Positions 7,327-15,911 of a DNA stretch of 29,163 bases are shown here, in pieces; within the stretch, counting starts at the first letter, position 1; each line of letters begins with the position of its first letter. The translations under genes were made by a program, and so were the position numbers. The notes under the pieces were generated by a model that searched no databases, had not been told where the DNA came from, and worked only from the letters and a program-made list of their open reading frames with translations. The DNA is from Firm-08 sp045541535 (GTDB taxonomy: Bacteria; Bacillota; Clostridia; Oscillospirales; QAKW01): contig JAZQJG010000025.1 of the NCBI GenBank assembly GCA_045541535.1, positions 1 to 29,163 on the forward strand, in the 5' to 3' direction.

Positions 7327-8545
7327 ACGTTCCAAGATCAAAATCGTTGCGGCCATTATGACCATATTGGTACTGCTGTGGGTGGGCACGCTGGGCGTGA
7401 TCTACGCCTCCAGTTATTTTGAGATGCGGGAGCAAAATCGGCAGATGCTGCAGATGCACGTCCAAGGGTATACTCCCGACGGTCGTACCCCGCCGCCGGC
7501 CCGTCCCGGACCGGAGGGCTTGGGCCCCACACCCCAAACACCCCTGTTCCGTCTGTCCACCTTCTACACCGTGGCGCTGGACCAAGAGGGGAAGGTGCTG
7601 GAAATCAAAAACGATCAGCCGGATCTTCACACCGATAAGGCGCTGGAAGCACTGGCCCGTCAGATTATTGCCGAGGGCAAAACCTTCGGCACCCGAGAAG
7701 ATCTGGTCTTTTGCCGTGCCGCCAAAGGAGATTATACCCTGGTGGCCTTTATGGACAATACGGTGATCAATCAGCGGGCCGCAAGTCTGCTGCGCAATAC
7801 CCTGATCTTCGGTGGAGCGGCGCTGGCGCTGTTTTTCATTTTGTCGGTGTTTCTGGCCAAAAAGATCGTGGATCCCTTGGAGCAGAGCTATCAAAAGCAA
7901 AAGCAGTTTATCTCCGACGCCGGCCACGAACTCAAAACTCCCATCTCGGTGGTCAGCGCCAATGCGGAACTGCTTTCCCGTGAGGTGGGGGACAACCAGT
8001 GGCTACAAAATATTCAGTACGAAAATCAGCAGATGGGACAATTGGTGGGGCAACTGTTGGATCTGGCCCGTACCGAGAGCGTTCCGTTGCAACGGGAGCG
8101 GCTGGATCTCAGCCGTCTGGTGTCGGGAGAGACCCTGCCCTTTGAAAGCGTGGCCTATGAAAAGGGGCTGACGCTTCAAAGTGAGATTGCCGAGGATCTG
8201 CGGGTGGAGGGCAACGGCCCTCAGCTCCGACAGATCGTGTCCATTCTGCTGGACAACGCCGTTGGGCACAGTGAATCGGGGGGTGTGGTGTCCCTGCGGC
8301 TGACCAAGGAGCACAGCGGGGCCTTGCTGACGGTGAGCAATCCCGGCAAGCCCATCTCCCCCGGAGAACAAAGCCGACTCTTTGAGCGCTTTTACCGTGG
8401 TGATCCCGCCCGTAGCGGCGAGGGACATTACGGTCTGGGCTTGGCCATTGCCAAGGCCATTGCCACCGCCCACCACGGGCGTCTGGAGGTACGCTGTACC
8501 GAGGGTCGGGTGGAATTTTCCCTGCGCTTGCCCGCCATTCAATAA
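7319..8545 (+). CDS. Membrane sensor histidine kinase
   Basis: A 408-residue kinase with TM1 at about 8-30, an extracytoplasmic sensor region 31-160, TM2 at about 161-180, and then HisKA and HATPase domains. The sensor contains a Pro-rich stretch TPDGRTPPPARPGPEG near residues 52-67. The phosphorylated His203 lies in SDAGHELKTPISVV. The ATP-binding boxes are LLDNAVGHS (N), NPGKPIS, LFERFYRGD (F) and GLGLAIAKA (G2). A HAMP linker is very short or absent. The signal is unknown; the sensor is not a recognised fold. It overlaps the response regulator gene, and its stop precedes the RBS-containing hairpin at 8558. Confidence 0.94.
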   Translation: MFKRSKIKIVAAIMTILVLLWVGTLGVIYASSYFEMREQNRQMLQMHVQGYTPDGRTPPPARPGPEGLGPTPQTPLFRLSTFYTVALDQEGKVLEIKNDQPDLHTDKALEALARQIIAEGKTFGTREDLVFCRAAKGDYTLVAFMDNTVINQRAASLLRNTLIFGGAALALFFILSVFLAKKIVDPLEQSYQKQKQFISDAGHELKTPISVVSANAELLSREVGDNQWLQNIQYENQQMGQLVGQLLDLARTESVPLQRERLDLSRLVSGETLPFESVAYEKGLTLQSEIAEDLRVEGNGPQLRQIVSILLDNAVGHSESGGVVSLRLTKEHSGALLTVSNPGKPISPGEQSRLFERFYRGDPARSGEGHYGLGLAIAKAIATAHHGRLEVRCTEGRVEFSLRLPAIQ

Positions 8546-8557
8546 AACTTCAATCTT

Positions 8558-8598
8558 CCTCCTGTACAATGAGAGCATCTTGTACAGGAGGTTTTTTC
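8558..8598 (+). promoter_or_regulatory. Terminator-like hairpin that also contains the VTC gene's Shine-Dalgarno
   Basis: A perfect 12-bp stem, CCTCCTGTACAA (8558-8569) with TTGTACAGGAGG (8580-8591), is followed at once by six T and then the GTG start codon at 8599. The AGGAGG at 8586-8591 is the only good ribosome binding site for the downstream gene and is fully paired with CCTCC. The same structure can therefore end transcription and, in read-through transcripts, hide the ribosome binding site. Confidence 0.85.
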
Positions 8599-9330
8599 GT
8601 GGCCTTTCAAACCGTGTTCAAACGATATGAACTCAAATATATGCTCTCCCTTGCCCAAAAGGAGCGCCTGCTGGCGGCTATGGCTCCCTATATGGAGCCG
8701 GACCGATACGGGCGCACCACCATTCGGAATCTGTATTACGATACCGACAGCTTTTTGCTCATCCGGCGGTCCATTGACAAACCGACGTATAAGGAAAAAT
8801 TGCGTTTGCGCTGTTACGGGCGGGCAGAGGAAGAGAGCAACGTTTTCGTGGAACTGAAAAAGAAGTATAAGGGCGTGGTATACAAACGCCGTCTTGTTCT
8901 GCCCCACCGTCAGGCGATGGCGTGGCTGGCGGGAGCGCCCTTTCCCGGAGCGCCCACCCAGATTGCGCGGGAGATCGATTATTTCAGGTCCTTTTACGGG
9001 GACCTGCATCCCACCGTCTTTCTCTCTTACGAGCGGGAGGCCTATTATCCCAAAGGGGGCGGAGAGTTTCGGGTCACCTTTGATGAAAACGTCCTTTGCC
9101 GCAGGGAGGAGCTGCGTCTGACGGGGGAAGTCTATGGGACTCCGCTGTTGCCCGAGGATCGGGTGTTGATGGAAATCAAATGTAACGGCGGCATCCCCTT
9201 GTGGATGACGGCGGCCCTCTCGGCGCAGAAGATCTATAAAACCCCCTTTTCCAAATACGGGACGGCGTATAAAACGCTGATTTTTCCCGAAATATATCGT
9301 AAACCATTGGAGGTAATGAAAAATGTTTGA
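8599..9330 (+). CDS. VTC-domain (polyphosphate polymerase-type) protein
   Basis: A 243-residue stand-alone VTC/triphosphate-tunnel-metalloenzyme domain, the family that in yeast Vtc4 makes polyphosphate from ATP. Tunnel-lining charged motifs are visible on successive strands: FKRYELKY (7-14), KLRLRCYG (67-74), FVELKKKYKGVVYKRR (83-98) and LMEIKCNGGIPLW near the end. GTG 8599 is taken as start because homology begins at the FKRYELKY strand and AGGAGG sits seven bases upstream; the in-frame ATG at 8569 lies inside the hairpin. The next gene overlaps by eight bases. Bacterial VTC proteins beside DUF4956 membrane proteins and Cthe_2159 proteins are a recurring set, and polyphosphate synthesis by them is mostly unproven. 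Confidence 0.9.
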   Translation: MAFQTVFKRYELKYMLSLAQKERLLAAMAPYMEPDRYGRTTIRNLYYDTDSFLLIRRSIDKPTYKEKLRLRCYGRAEEESNVFVELKKKYKGVVYKRRLVLPHRQAMAWLAGAPFPGAPTQIAREIDYFRSFYGDLHPTVFLSYEREAYYPKGGGEFRVTFDENVLCRREELRLTGEVYGTPLLPEDRVLMEIKCNGGIPLWMTAALSAQKIYKTPFSKYGTAYKTLIFPEIYRKPLEVMKNV

Positions 9331-10018
9331 TAATTTGTTTCGTGGCTTGTTTGACGGGGAAACGGTGGCCATTATCAGTGTGACCGACTTTTTGCTCTGT
9401 CTGGGCACGGCCTTGTTGGCGGGGATCGTGATGGCGTTGGCCTATATGTATCGCACCCGCTATACCAAGAGCTTTGTGATCACGCTGGCCCTGTTGCCGG
9501 CGGTGGTCTGCGTGGTGATTATGATGGTCAACGGTAACGTGGGTACCGGTGTGGCGGTGGCCGGCGCCTTTTCGTTGGTGCGCTTTCGCAGTGTGCCCGG
9601 CACGGCCAAGGAGATCTGCGCCCTGTTTCTGGCCATGGGGGCGGGCCTCATCGCCGGGATGGGCTATCTGGCCTTTGCCCTGCTGTTCACGGTGGTGATG
9701 TGTCTGTTTTTCCTGCTGTACAATCGGCTGAGCTTCGGCACCGAAAAGAATGCCGCCGTCTACAAAACCCTCACCGTCACCATCCCCGAGGATCTGGATT
9801 ATTCCGGGATTTTTGAGGATATTTTTGCCGAATATACCACCGCCCACACGCTGGTGCGGGTCAAGAGCACCAATCTGGGCAGTATGTTCAAGGTGCGCTA
9901 TCACATCACCCTGCGAGGCGGGGTGTCGGAGAAGGAAATGATTGATAAACTGCGCTGTCGCAACGGCAATCTGGAGATCGTGGTGGCGGCGCAAGAAACC
10001 ATGGGGGCGGAGCTGTGA
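9323..10018 (+). CDS. DUF4956 family membrane protein
   Basis: A 231-residue protein with about four membrane segments in residues 20-140 (FLLCLGTALLAGIVMALAYMY, FVITLALLPAVVCVVIMMV, then IAGMGYLAFALLFTVVMCLFFLLY). A conserved small-residue region, GNVGTGVAVAGAFSLVRFRSVPGTAKEI, lies between them, and a cytoplasmic alpha/beta tail (about 150-231) follows. This is the DUF4956 layout, typically encoded next to VTC-domain proteins. It is probably a membrane partner of the VTC protein, for example a channel or scaffold, but no activity is established. It overlaps the upstream gene by eight bases and the downstream start by one. Confidence 0.9.
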   Translation: MFDNLFRGLFDGETVAIISVTDFLLCLGTALLAGIVMALAYMYRTRYTKSFVITLALLPAVVCVVIMMVNGNVGTGVAVAGAFSLVRFRSVPGTAKEICALFLAMGAGLIAGMGYLAFALLFTVVMCLFFLLYNRLSFGTEKNAAVYKTLTVTIPEDLDYSGIFEDIFAEYTTAHTLVRVKSTNLGSMFKVRYHITLRGGVSEKEMIDKLRCRNGNLEIVVAAQETMGAEL

Positions 10019-11817
10019 TGAAAAGAGCCCTTTCCTTTTTGCTGATTTTGTTGCTGTTGGGGAGCCTGACGGGCTGTGGCAAGGCGCCCACAGCGCTCTC
10101 GCCGGAAAGCGCCGACCTCCCCGACACCGTCACCCCCGATTTTGCCGCCGACGAGGGGGAAATGTTTACCCGGCGGGACTGCGATCCCACCTACGAGCAG
10201 GCGGTGCAGGTGACCCTGACGGGAAGCACCGCCACGGCAACGGGGGACGGGGTGGAGATCAAGGGCTCCACCGTCACCCTCACCAAGGAGGGCACCTACC
10301 GTCTCTCCGGCAAGCTGGAGGGCACGGTGCTGGTGGACGCCCCCGACACCGCCAAACTCCAATTGGTGCTGGAGGGCGCCCAAATCACCAATTCCACCTC
10401 CGCGCCCCTCTATATTCGGGGCGGGGATAAGGTATTTGTCACCTTGGCCGAGGGCTCGGTCAATACCCTGACAAGCGGTGACAGCTTTGTCGCCATAGAC
10501 GACAATAATATCGACGGCGCCCTGTTTTCCAAGCAGGATCTCACCCTCAACGGCAGCGGCGCTTTAACGGTCACCGCCCCGGCGGGTCACGGCATCGTCT
10601 GTAAGGACGATCTGGTGATCACGGGGGGCACCTACGTGATCAACGCCGCCTGCCACGGGGTAGACGCCAACGACAGCCTGCGCCTCAAGGGGGCCAGCCT
10701 TACCGTGGATGCGGGCAAGGATATCCTCCACGCCGAAAACAATGACGACGCTTCTTTGGGCTTTATCTATATTGCCGGCGGCACCGTCAAGGGTGAGGGC
10801 GAGGGGGACGGCATTGCGGCCGGCGCCCATCTGCAGATTACCGACGGTACCTTTGATCTTTTGGTGGGTGGCGGCAGTGAAAACGGTAGTAAGGCGCAGT
10901 CCGACAATTTCGGTGGCTTTATGGGCGGCGGCCCCGGCGGGATGCGTCCCGGCGGCAGGGGCGGCGCCAACGTCACCAACACCGCCACCACTACGACGGA
11001 GGAAAGCGGTACCAGTATGAAGGGACTGAAGGCAGGCGCCGGTATGCTGATCTCCGGCGGCACTTTCACCGTAAATTCTGCCGACGATGCCCTGCATTCC
11101 GACACCGATCTCACCGTTTCCGGCGGCACCTTCACCCTTGCCACGGGGGACGATGCCCTCCACGCCGAGGAGACCCTCACCGTCACCGGCGGCAAAATAG
11201 AGATCAGCGAAAGCTATGAGGGCTTGGAGGCCCTGCATCTGGATCTGCAGGGCGGAGAAATCAAATTGGTTGCCACCGACGACGGTCTCAACGCCGCCGG
11301 CGGTAATGATCAGAGCGGCTTTACCGGCGGACGGGACGGAATGTTCGGTGGTCTCGGCGGCGGTATGGGCGGCGGTATGTCTGCCAATTCCGACGGCAGT
11401 ATTAAAGTGTCGGGGGGCACCCTGTATATCAATTCCTCCGGCGACGGTATAGATGCCAACGGCACTCTGGAGATCACCGACGGCCACGTTACGGTGGTGG
11501 GCCCCACCCGTGGGGACACCGCCACGCTGGATTACGATCTTTCCGCCACCATTGCGGGGGGTACCTTCATCGGTACCGGCGCCTCGGGGATGGCCCAGAC
11601 CTTCAGCGATTCCACCCAAGGCGTGATCTCGGTGAGCGTAGGGAATCCGGCGGCGGGCACCACCCTGCAACTCAAGGATAAGAGCGGCGCCGTTCTGCTG
11701 GAGCACACCCCCGAGCTGGACTTCGCCGTACTCATTTTCTCCTCCCCCAAAATTAAAAAAGGGGAGACTTACACTCTTACGGTGGGCACCGACTCCGCCG
11801 ACGTCACCGCAGGCTAA
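10018..11817 (+). CDS. Cthe_2159-type carbohydrate-binding beta-helix lipoprotein
   Basis: A 599-residue surface lipoprotein. The signal peptide MKRALSFLLILLLLGSLTGC places the lipid on Cys20. The mature protein is built of repeated right-handed beta-helix rungs of the type GGTFTVNSADDALHSDTDLTVSGGTFTLATGDDALHAEETL, with Asp-rich turns likely to bind calcium. Two glycine-rich loops (GGFMGGGPGGMRPGG and FGGLGGGMGGGM) interrupt the helix. Family members were described as polygalacturonate-binding in Clostridium thermocellum. ATG 10018 overlaps the preceding stop; GTG 10015 is an alternative. Its operon position after VTC and DUF4956 genes and a two-component system suggests an envelope or surface-adhesion module. 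Confidence 0.9.
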   Translation: MKRALSFLLILLLLGSLTGCGKAPTALSPESADLPDTVTPDFAADEGEMFTRRDCDPTYEQAVQVTLTGSTATATGDGVEIKGSTVTLTKEGTYRLSGKLEGTVLVDAPDTAKLQLVLEGAQITNSTSAPLYIRGGDKVFVTLAEGSVNTLTSGDSFVAIDDNNIDGALFSKQDLTLNGSGALTVTAPAGHGIVCKDDLVITGGTYVINAACHGVDANDSLRLKGASLTVDAGKDILHAENNDDASLGFIYIAGGTVKGEGEGDGIAAGAHLQITDGTFDLLVGGGSENGSKAQSDNFGGFMGGGPGGMRPGGRGGANVTNTATTTTEESGTSMKGLKAGAGMLISGGTFTVNSADDALHSDTDLTVSGGTFTLATGDDALHAEETLTVTGGKIEISESYEGLEALHLDLQGGEIKLVATDDGLNAAGGNDQSGFTGGRDGMFGGLGGGMGGGMSANSDGSIKVSGGTLYINSSGDGIDANGTLEITDGHVTVVGPTRGDTATLDYDLSATIAGGTFIGTGASGMAQTFSDSTQGVISVSVGNPAAGTTLQLKDKSGAVLLEHTPELDFAVLIFSSPKIKKGETYTLTVGTDSADVTAG

Positions 11818-11827
11818 AAAGATACCC

Positions 11828-11856
11828 TTGCGCGGCGGGGAAAAGTGGTGTATGAT
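11828..11856 (+). promoter_or_regulatory. Promoter of the DUF6440 gene
   Basis: TTGCGC (11828-11833) and TATGAT (11851-11856) are separated by 17 bp and lie 30 bases before the start codon, in the 69-base gap after the beta-helix gene. No terminator is visible between the two genes. Confidence 0.6.
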
Positions 11857-11886
11857 AGAAGTATCAATACAAAGGAGGCCACCGCA

Positions 11887-12063
11887 ATGGCAAAGGACAA
11901 ACGATTTGAGAAGATTTACACCCAGGGTATGGGCAGTATGGAGATCTGGGTGGATAAGGAGACAGGTGTAAACTATCTGTACCGTCAAAGCGGGTATTCC
12001 GGCGGGATGACCGTGCTGTTGGACCGCGAGGGCAAGCCGGTGGTTTCCACCATTATTAAATAG
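11887..12063 (+). CDS. DUF6440 family small protein, 58 aa
   Basis: A short cytoplasmic protein with the pattern KRFEKIYTQGMGSMEIWVDKETGVNYLYRQSGYSGGMTVLLDREGKPVV, which I recognise as the DUF6440 family common in Clostridia. It would form a small all-beta fold. ATG 11887 is chosen because AAAGGAGG precedes it; upstream in-frame codons from 11845 overlap the promoter. The function is unknown. It has its own promoter and a bidirectional terminator, so it is probably a monocistronic gene. Confidence 0.85.
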   Translation: MAKDKRFEKIYTQGMGSMEIWVDKETGVNYLYRQSGYSGGMTVLLDREGKPVVSTIIK

Positions 12064-12148
12064 ATCCGTTCAACCTTTGTTTTCCGATTGGCAGGCAGGG
12101 CTGCCGGACGGGCTTTTGCCGGCCCATCCTGATTGCAAAAAAAATAAA

Positions 12149-12186
12149 AATTGCCTAACGCACGTATGCGTTAGGCAATTTTTTAT
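12149..12186. terminator. Bidirectional terminator between DUF6440 and the alpha/beta hydrolase
   Basis: A perfect 14-bp stem (12149-12162 with 12167-12180, loop CGTA) has a T-run on the plus side and an A-rich tract (12137-12150) that serves as the T-run on the minus side. It separates the convergent units. Confidence 0.92.
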
Positions 12187-12215
12187 CCTTTCAAAAAGGA
12201 AGCGACCTTATATGA

Positions 12216-13163
12216 TTATTCTTGATAGGAGCCCTCGGGGCCGAAGAATTCCCGCAGGGCGGCAAGATACCCCTCGGGATCCTTGGGGTAGGACAGGCCG
12301 TGACCGGCCCCCGGTACGGTGATAAGCATCTTGCGGGAAGGGCAGGCCTCAAAGTTGATACGGCTCATCTCCATAGGGACGTAGTCGTCGCTTTCTCCGT
12401 GGAAAAAGATCACCGGCAGGGTGCAGTGGCGCAGGGCCTGTTGGGGACTGGTTTCCTCGGGGTCAAAGCCGCCGAACAGCCGCGCCCCCAAGCGCACAAA
12501 CCAATAGGCGGGACCGGCGGGCAGGCCCATATCACGGATCACCTTTTGGATGATGTCCCGGGCGCTGTTATAGCCGCAATCGGCCAATACGCCGATCACT
12601 TGGGGCGGCAGGGGATGACCCGCCGCCATCAGTACGGTGGAGGCGCCCATGGAGATACCGGTGAGGATGATCTTGACCTCCGGTCCGAAGTGGTGACACA
12701 TAAAGTCCACCCAGCACAGGCAATCCTTGTGCTCCTTGATGCCGAAGGTGATCACGTTGCCCTCGCTCTGCTGGCTGGCCCGTTGATCCACGATCAGGGC
12801 GCTTCGCCTAAGCTTAAAGCAACGTTGCACACCGCCGGACAGATCCCGCTGGGCGGTGCCCCGCTAGCCGTGGAACATCAGCTCAATGGGCGCGCCCTTT
12901 TTGTATTCAAAGTATTTGCCCTGCAGGCGCAGGCCGTCAAAGGTGGTGATGCTCACCGCCTCAAAGGGCAGGCCCTCGGTCTCCGCCGCCCAATGCTCGA
13001 TCTTTTCTTTAAAGGGGCGATAGGTCTCCCCCTCGGGCACCAGCGGCGTCTGCGGCCGACGGCGGGGCACGTAAAAGGCCATACGGTAGCAGATCCAGGC
13101 CACGCCCACCGCCAGCAAAGCCACAAGGGCGATGCCGCCTAAAATTATCCAAAACAGTTTCAT
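12216..13163 (-). pseudogene. Alpha/beta hydrolase interrupted by one in-frame amber codon
   Basis: The two halves are in the same frame and form one 315-codon gene with TAG at 12866-12864. The first half has an N-terminal membrane anchor (FWIILGGIALVALLAVGVAWICY) and the strand IELMFHG. After the stop the reading continues RGTAQRDLSGG. In this family the motif is HGYRG, so the amber replaces a tyrosine. The catalytic parts are all in the second half: nucleophile Ser in GISMG, Asp in GESDDYVP and His in GAGHG. A short product of 99 residues would be inactive. TAG is an ordinary stop in several other genes here. Options are a recent nonsense mutation, a sequencing error, or re-initiation downstream. 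It is last in the hyd operon, 55 bases after hydF. Confidence 0.82.
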
Positions 13164-13218
13164 ACGATTTACTCCAATATCGGCATAGTCCCGTCCTGCC
13201 CCAAATCCGTCGGATTTT

Positions 13219-14421
13219 TTAGTTCAGCAGAGAAAGGACGTCGGGAAAGAGCTCCAGACTGCGGGGGAGAATGCCGTGCATCCCCGCAATGGCAATGCCG
13301 TAGTTGACGATGGGCACCCCTGCCTCGGCGGCGCGGGCCAGACGGTGTTGCATCTCCTTTTCGTTGAGCATACAGCCGCCGCAATGGACGATAACACGGT
13401 AGTCCGTGAGATCGGCGGGAAATTCCCCGCCGGAGGTGAAGGAAAATCGGGGCTTGACTCCGGTAAATTTTTCAATCCATTGGGGGAGTTTTACGGTGCC
13501 GATGTCGTTACATTGGCGATGGTGGGTGCATCCCTCGCTGATGAGCACCCCGTCCCCCTCTTTAAGATTTTGCAGAGCGGCCACACCCTCGATGAGTTGC
13601 TTCAGATCTCCCTTATAGCGGGCCATCAGGATGGAGAAGGAGGTGAGGGGTACCTCCTTGGGTACCAGGGGCGCCACCTTGCCAAACACCTGGGAATCGG
13701 TGACCACCATACGGGGCTCTTGCCGCAGGGATTGGAGGGTTTGGGTCAACTCGCTGTCCTGACAGACCAAAGCAACGGCGTGGGCGTCCAGAATTTCCCG
13801 CAGGACCATTTGCTGGGGCAGGATCAGCCGCCCCTTGGGGGCCGCCTCGTCAATGGGGGTGACCAAAATCACCCGATCCCCCGGTTGCAACAGATCCCCG
13901 ATTAGGGCGCGGGGGGCCTTGCGCCGGGCGGCAAAGGCGCCCAGACGGTTTTTCAGCTCCTCCACGCCTTCTCCCGTAACGGCGCTGACGTAAAGTCCGG
14001 TTTCGGGCAGGGGGGAGCGTTCGGATAACAGATCCGCCTTGTTAAAGGCGATGACGTAGGGGATATGGCGGGCCTGCAGTTCTGCCTCCAAGGCCCGATC
14101 CTCGGGCTGTACACCCTCGGCGGCATTGATCACCAACACCGCCAGATCGGTGCGGGCCAGCATTTCCTTTGCCTTTTCCACCCGCAGGGCGCCCAGCGCC
14201 CCCTCGTCGTCCAGACCCGGCGTGTCCAAAATCACCACGGGGCCCAACGGCAACAGCTCCATTGCTTTTTTCACCGGATCGGTGGTGGTACCCTTGACGG
14301 GGGAGACCACCGACAGACTTTGCCCCGTGACGGCGTTGACCAGACTGGATTTGCCGGCGTTGCGCCGTCCGTAAAAGCCGACGTGCAACCGTTCGGCGGA
14401 TACAACCTCATTCAGTCCCAT
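13219..14421 (-). CDS. hydF: [FeFe]-hydrogenase maturation GTPase HydF
   Basis: A 400-residue scaffold that assembles the diiron subcluster and delivers it to the hydrogenase. The GTPase domain shows the P-loop GRRNAGKSS (18-26), TTTDP (45-49), DTPGLDD (66-72) and NKAD (127-130). The C-terminal cluster domain has the HydF ligand pattern Cys298-x-His300 and, 45 residues on, HCGGC (346-350). ATG 14421 is chosen because GGAGGG directly precedes it and homology starts there; the longer reading to 14535 runs into hydG. It is third of the three hyd maturation genes, ten bases after hydG. The length is normal for the family. Confidence 0.97.
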   Translation of the reverse strand: MGLNEVVSAERLHVGFYGRRNAGKSSLVNAVTGQSLSVVSPVKGTTTDPVKKAMELLPLGPVVILDTPGLDDEGALGALRVEKAKEMLARTDLAVLVINAAEGVQPEDRALEAELQARHIPYVIAFNKADLLSERSPLPETGLYVSAVTGEGVEELKNRLGAFAARRKAPRALIGDLLQPGDRVILVTPIDEAAPKGRLILPQQMVLREILDAHAVALVCQDSELTQTLQSLRQEPRMVVTDSQVFGKVAPLVPKEVPLTSFSILMARYKGDLKQLIEGVAALQNLKEGDGVLISEGCTHHRQCNDIGTVKLPQWIEKFTGVKPRFSFTSGGEFPADLTDYRVIVHCGGCMLNEKEMQHRLARAAEAGVPIVNYGIAIAGMHGILPRSLELFPDVLSLLN

Positions 14422-14431
14422 AGGCCCTCCC

Positions 14432-15886
14432 TTAAAATCGGAAATCCCGACGGTTGGAATTTTTGATATCCTTGATGTTTTGCTCTGCAATGGCGCGCAC
14501 CTTTTCCTTGGGGATGCGGCCCAGCTCTTTTTCAATCATTCGGTATCCCACTTCCCTCGTTTCCTCGGAGGCATAGTCCACCAGATACTCGGTCAGGGTC
14601 ATCAGGGCGTTGGGATGACAGCAGTTGAGGATCTGGCCGGTCTTGCACAGGCTCATAAAGCGGTCACCGGTGCGGCCCTCCCGATAACAGGCGGTGCAGA
14701 AGGAGGGGATGTGCCCGTTTTCCATCAGCCAACGGACCACCTCGTCCAGCGTGCGCTGGTCGGAAACGTCAAATTGCTCGGTATCGTGGGGACGCTCCTT
14801 GGCGTCGTAACCGGCATAGCCGCCCACCGACGTTCTGGAGCCGCCGGACACCTGAGAAACACCCAGATTCAGCAGCTTGGAGCGCACCGCCTCGGTCTCA
14901 CGGGTGGAGATGATGATGCCGGTATAGGGCACCGCCAGACGGATGCAGGCGGTGATCTTGGCAAAGGTCTCGTCGTCGATACCGTTGTCAAACTGGTCGG
15001 GATCAATGTCGTCTGCCCGCTTCAAACGGGGGACGCTGATGGTGTGGGGGCCCACTCCGTGGACCGCTTCCAGATGCTCGGCGTGCATCAGCAGACCGGC
15101 AAATTCGTATTTGTACAGCTCCAGCCCGAACAGCACGCCCAGACCCACGTCGTCAATGCCGCCCTCCATGGCGCGGTCCATGGCCTCGGTGTGATAGGCG
15201 TAGTTGTGCTTGGGACCGGTGGGATGCAGTTGCTCGTAGCTTTCCTTGTGATAGGTCTCCTGAAAGAGGATATAGGTGCCGATGCCCGCCTCTTTGAGCT
15301 TGCGGTAATTTTCCACCGTGGTGGCCGCAATGTTTACGTTAACACGGCGGATGTCGCCGTCTTTGTGATGGACGCTGTAGATGGTCTTGATGCATTCCAG
15401 AATGTACTCAATGGGATTGTTCACCGGATCCTCGCCCGACTCGATGGCCAGCCGCTTGTGCCCCATATCCTGCAGGGCGATGACCTCCGCCCGTACCTCC
15501 TCTTGGGTCAGCTTCTTTCTGGGAATGGTCTTGTTTTTGGCGTGATAGGGGCAATATACGCAACCGTTGACACAATAATTGGAGAGATACAACGGCGCAA
15601 AAATCACGATGCGGTTGCCGTAAAAGGCCAGCTTGATCTCCTCGGCGATCTTGTAGATCTCCTTCAGAATTTCAGGGTCCTCGCAGGCCAACAGCACCGA
15701 GGCCTCCCGATGGGTCAGGCCGGCGCAGGTGTAGCCGGTTTCGGTCTTTTGGGGTCTGGCCTTGTCCAGAATGGAGCGGATCAGGGGCAGATCGTTTTTG
15801 TGTTCCTCGGCATAGGCCAGGGTCTCGCGGATCTCCGCATCGGAGATAAATTCCTCTGCTTTTAAGGATTTGGGATTGTAGTTCAT
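14432..15886 (-). CDS. hydG: [FeFe]-hydrogenase H-cluster radical SAM maturase HydG
   Basis: A 484-residue radical-SAM tyrosine lyase that cleaves tyrosine to p-cresol and supplies CO and cyanide as an Fe(CO)2CN synthon. The SAM-cluster motif CVNGCVYC has Cys105, Cys109 and Cys112. The C-terminal auxiliary-cluster region is intact, with CTACYREGRTGDRFMSLCKTGQI holding the CxxC that binds the second cluster. The length is typical. It starts 25 bases after hydE with an AAGGAAAG ribosome binding site and is followed by hydF. A quick confusion is ThiH, which lacks this C-terminal CxxC extension. Confidence 0.97.
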   Translation of the reverse strand: MNYNPKSLKAEEFISDAEIRETLAYAEEHKNDLPLIRSILDKARPQKTETGYTCAGLTHREASVLLACEDPEILKEIYKIAEEIKLAFYGNRIVIFAPLYLSNYCVNGCVYCPYHAKNKTIPRKKLTQEEVRAEVIALQDMGHKRLAIESGEDPVNNPIEYILECIKTIYSVHHKDGDIRRVNVNIAATTVENYRKLKEAGIGTYILFQETYHKESYEQLHPTGPKHNYAYHTEAMDRAMEGGIDDVGLGVLFGLELYKYEFAGLLMHAEHLEAVHGVGPHTISVPRLKRADDIDPDQFDNGIDDETFAKITACIRLAVPYTGIIISTRETEAVRSKLLNLGVSQVSGGSRTSVGGYAGYDAKERPHDTEQFDVSDQRTLDEVVRWLMENGHIPSFCTACYREGRTGDRFMSLCKTGQILNCCHPNALMTLTEYLVDYASEETREVGYRMIEKELGRIPKEKVRAIAEQNIKDIKNSNRRDFRF

Positions 15887-15911
15887 GGTTCTTTCCTTTC
15901 TTGGAATCAGA

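Noticed and set aside
12864..12866. Pyrrolysine or other amber recoding in the alpha/beta hydrolase
   Set aside because: TAG ends several other genes in the window, the family residue is tyrosine, and no recoding structure or pyrrolysine genes are present here.
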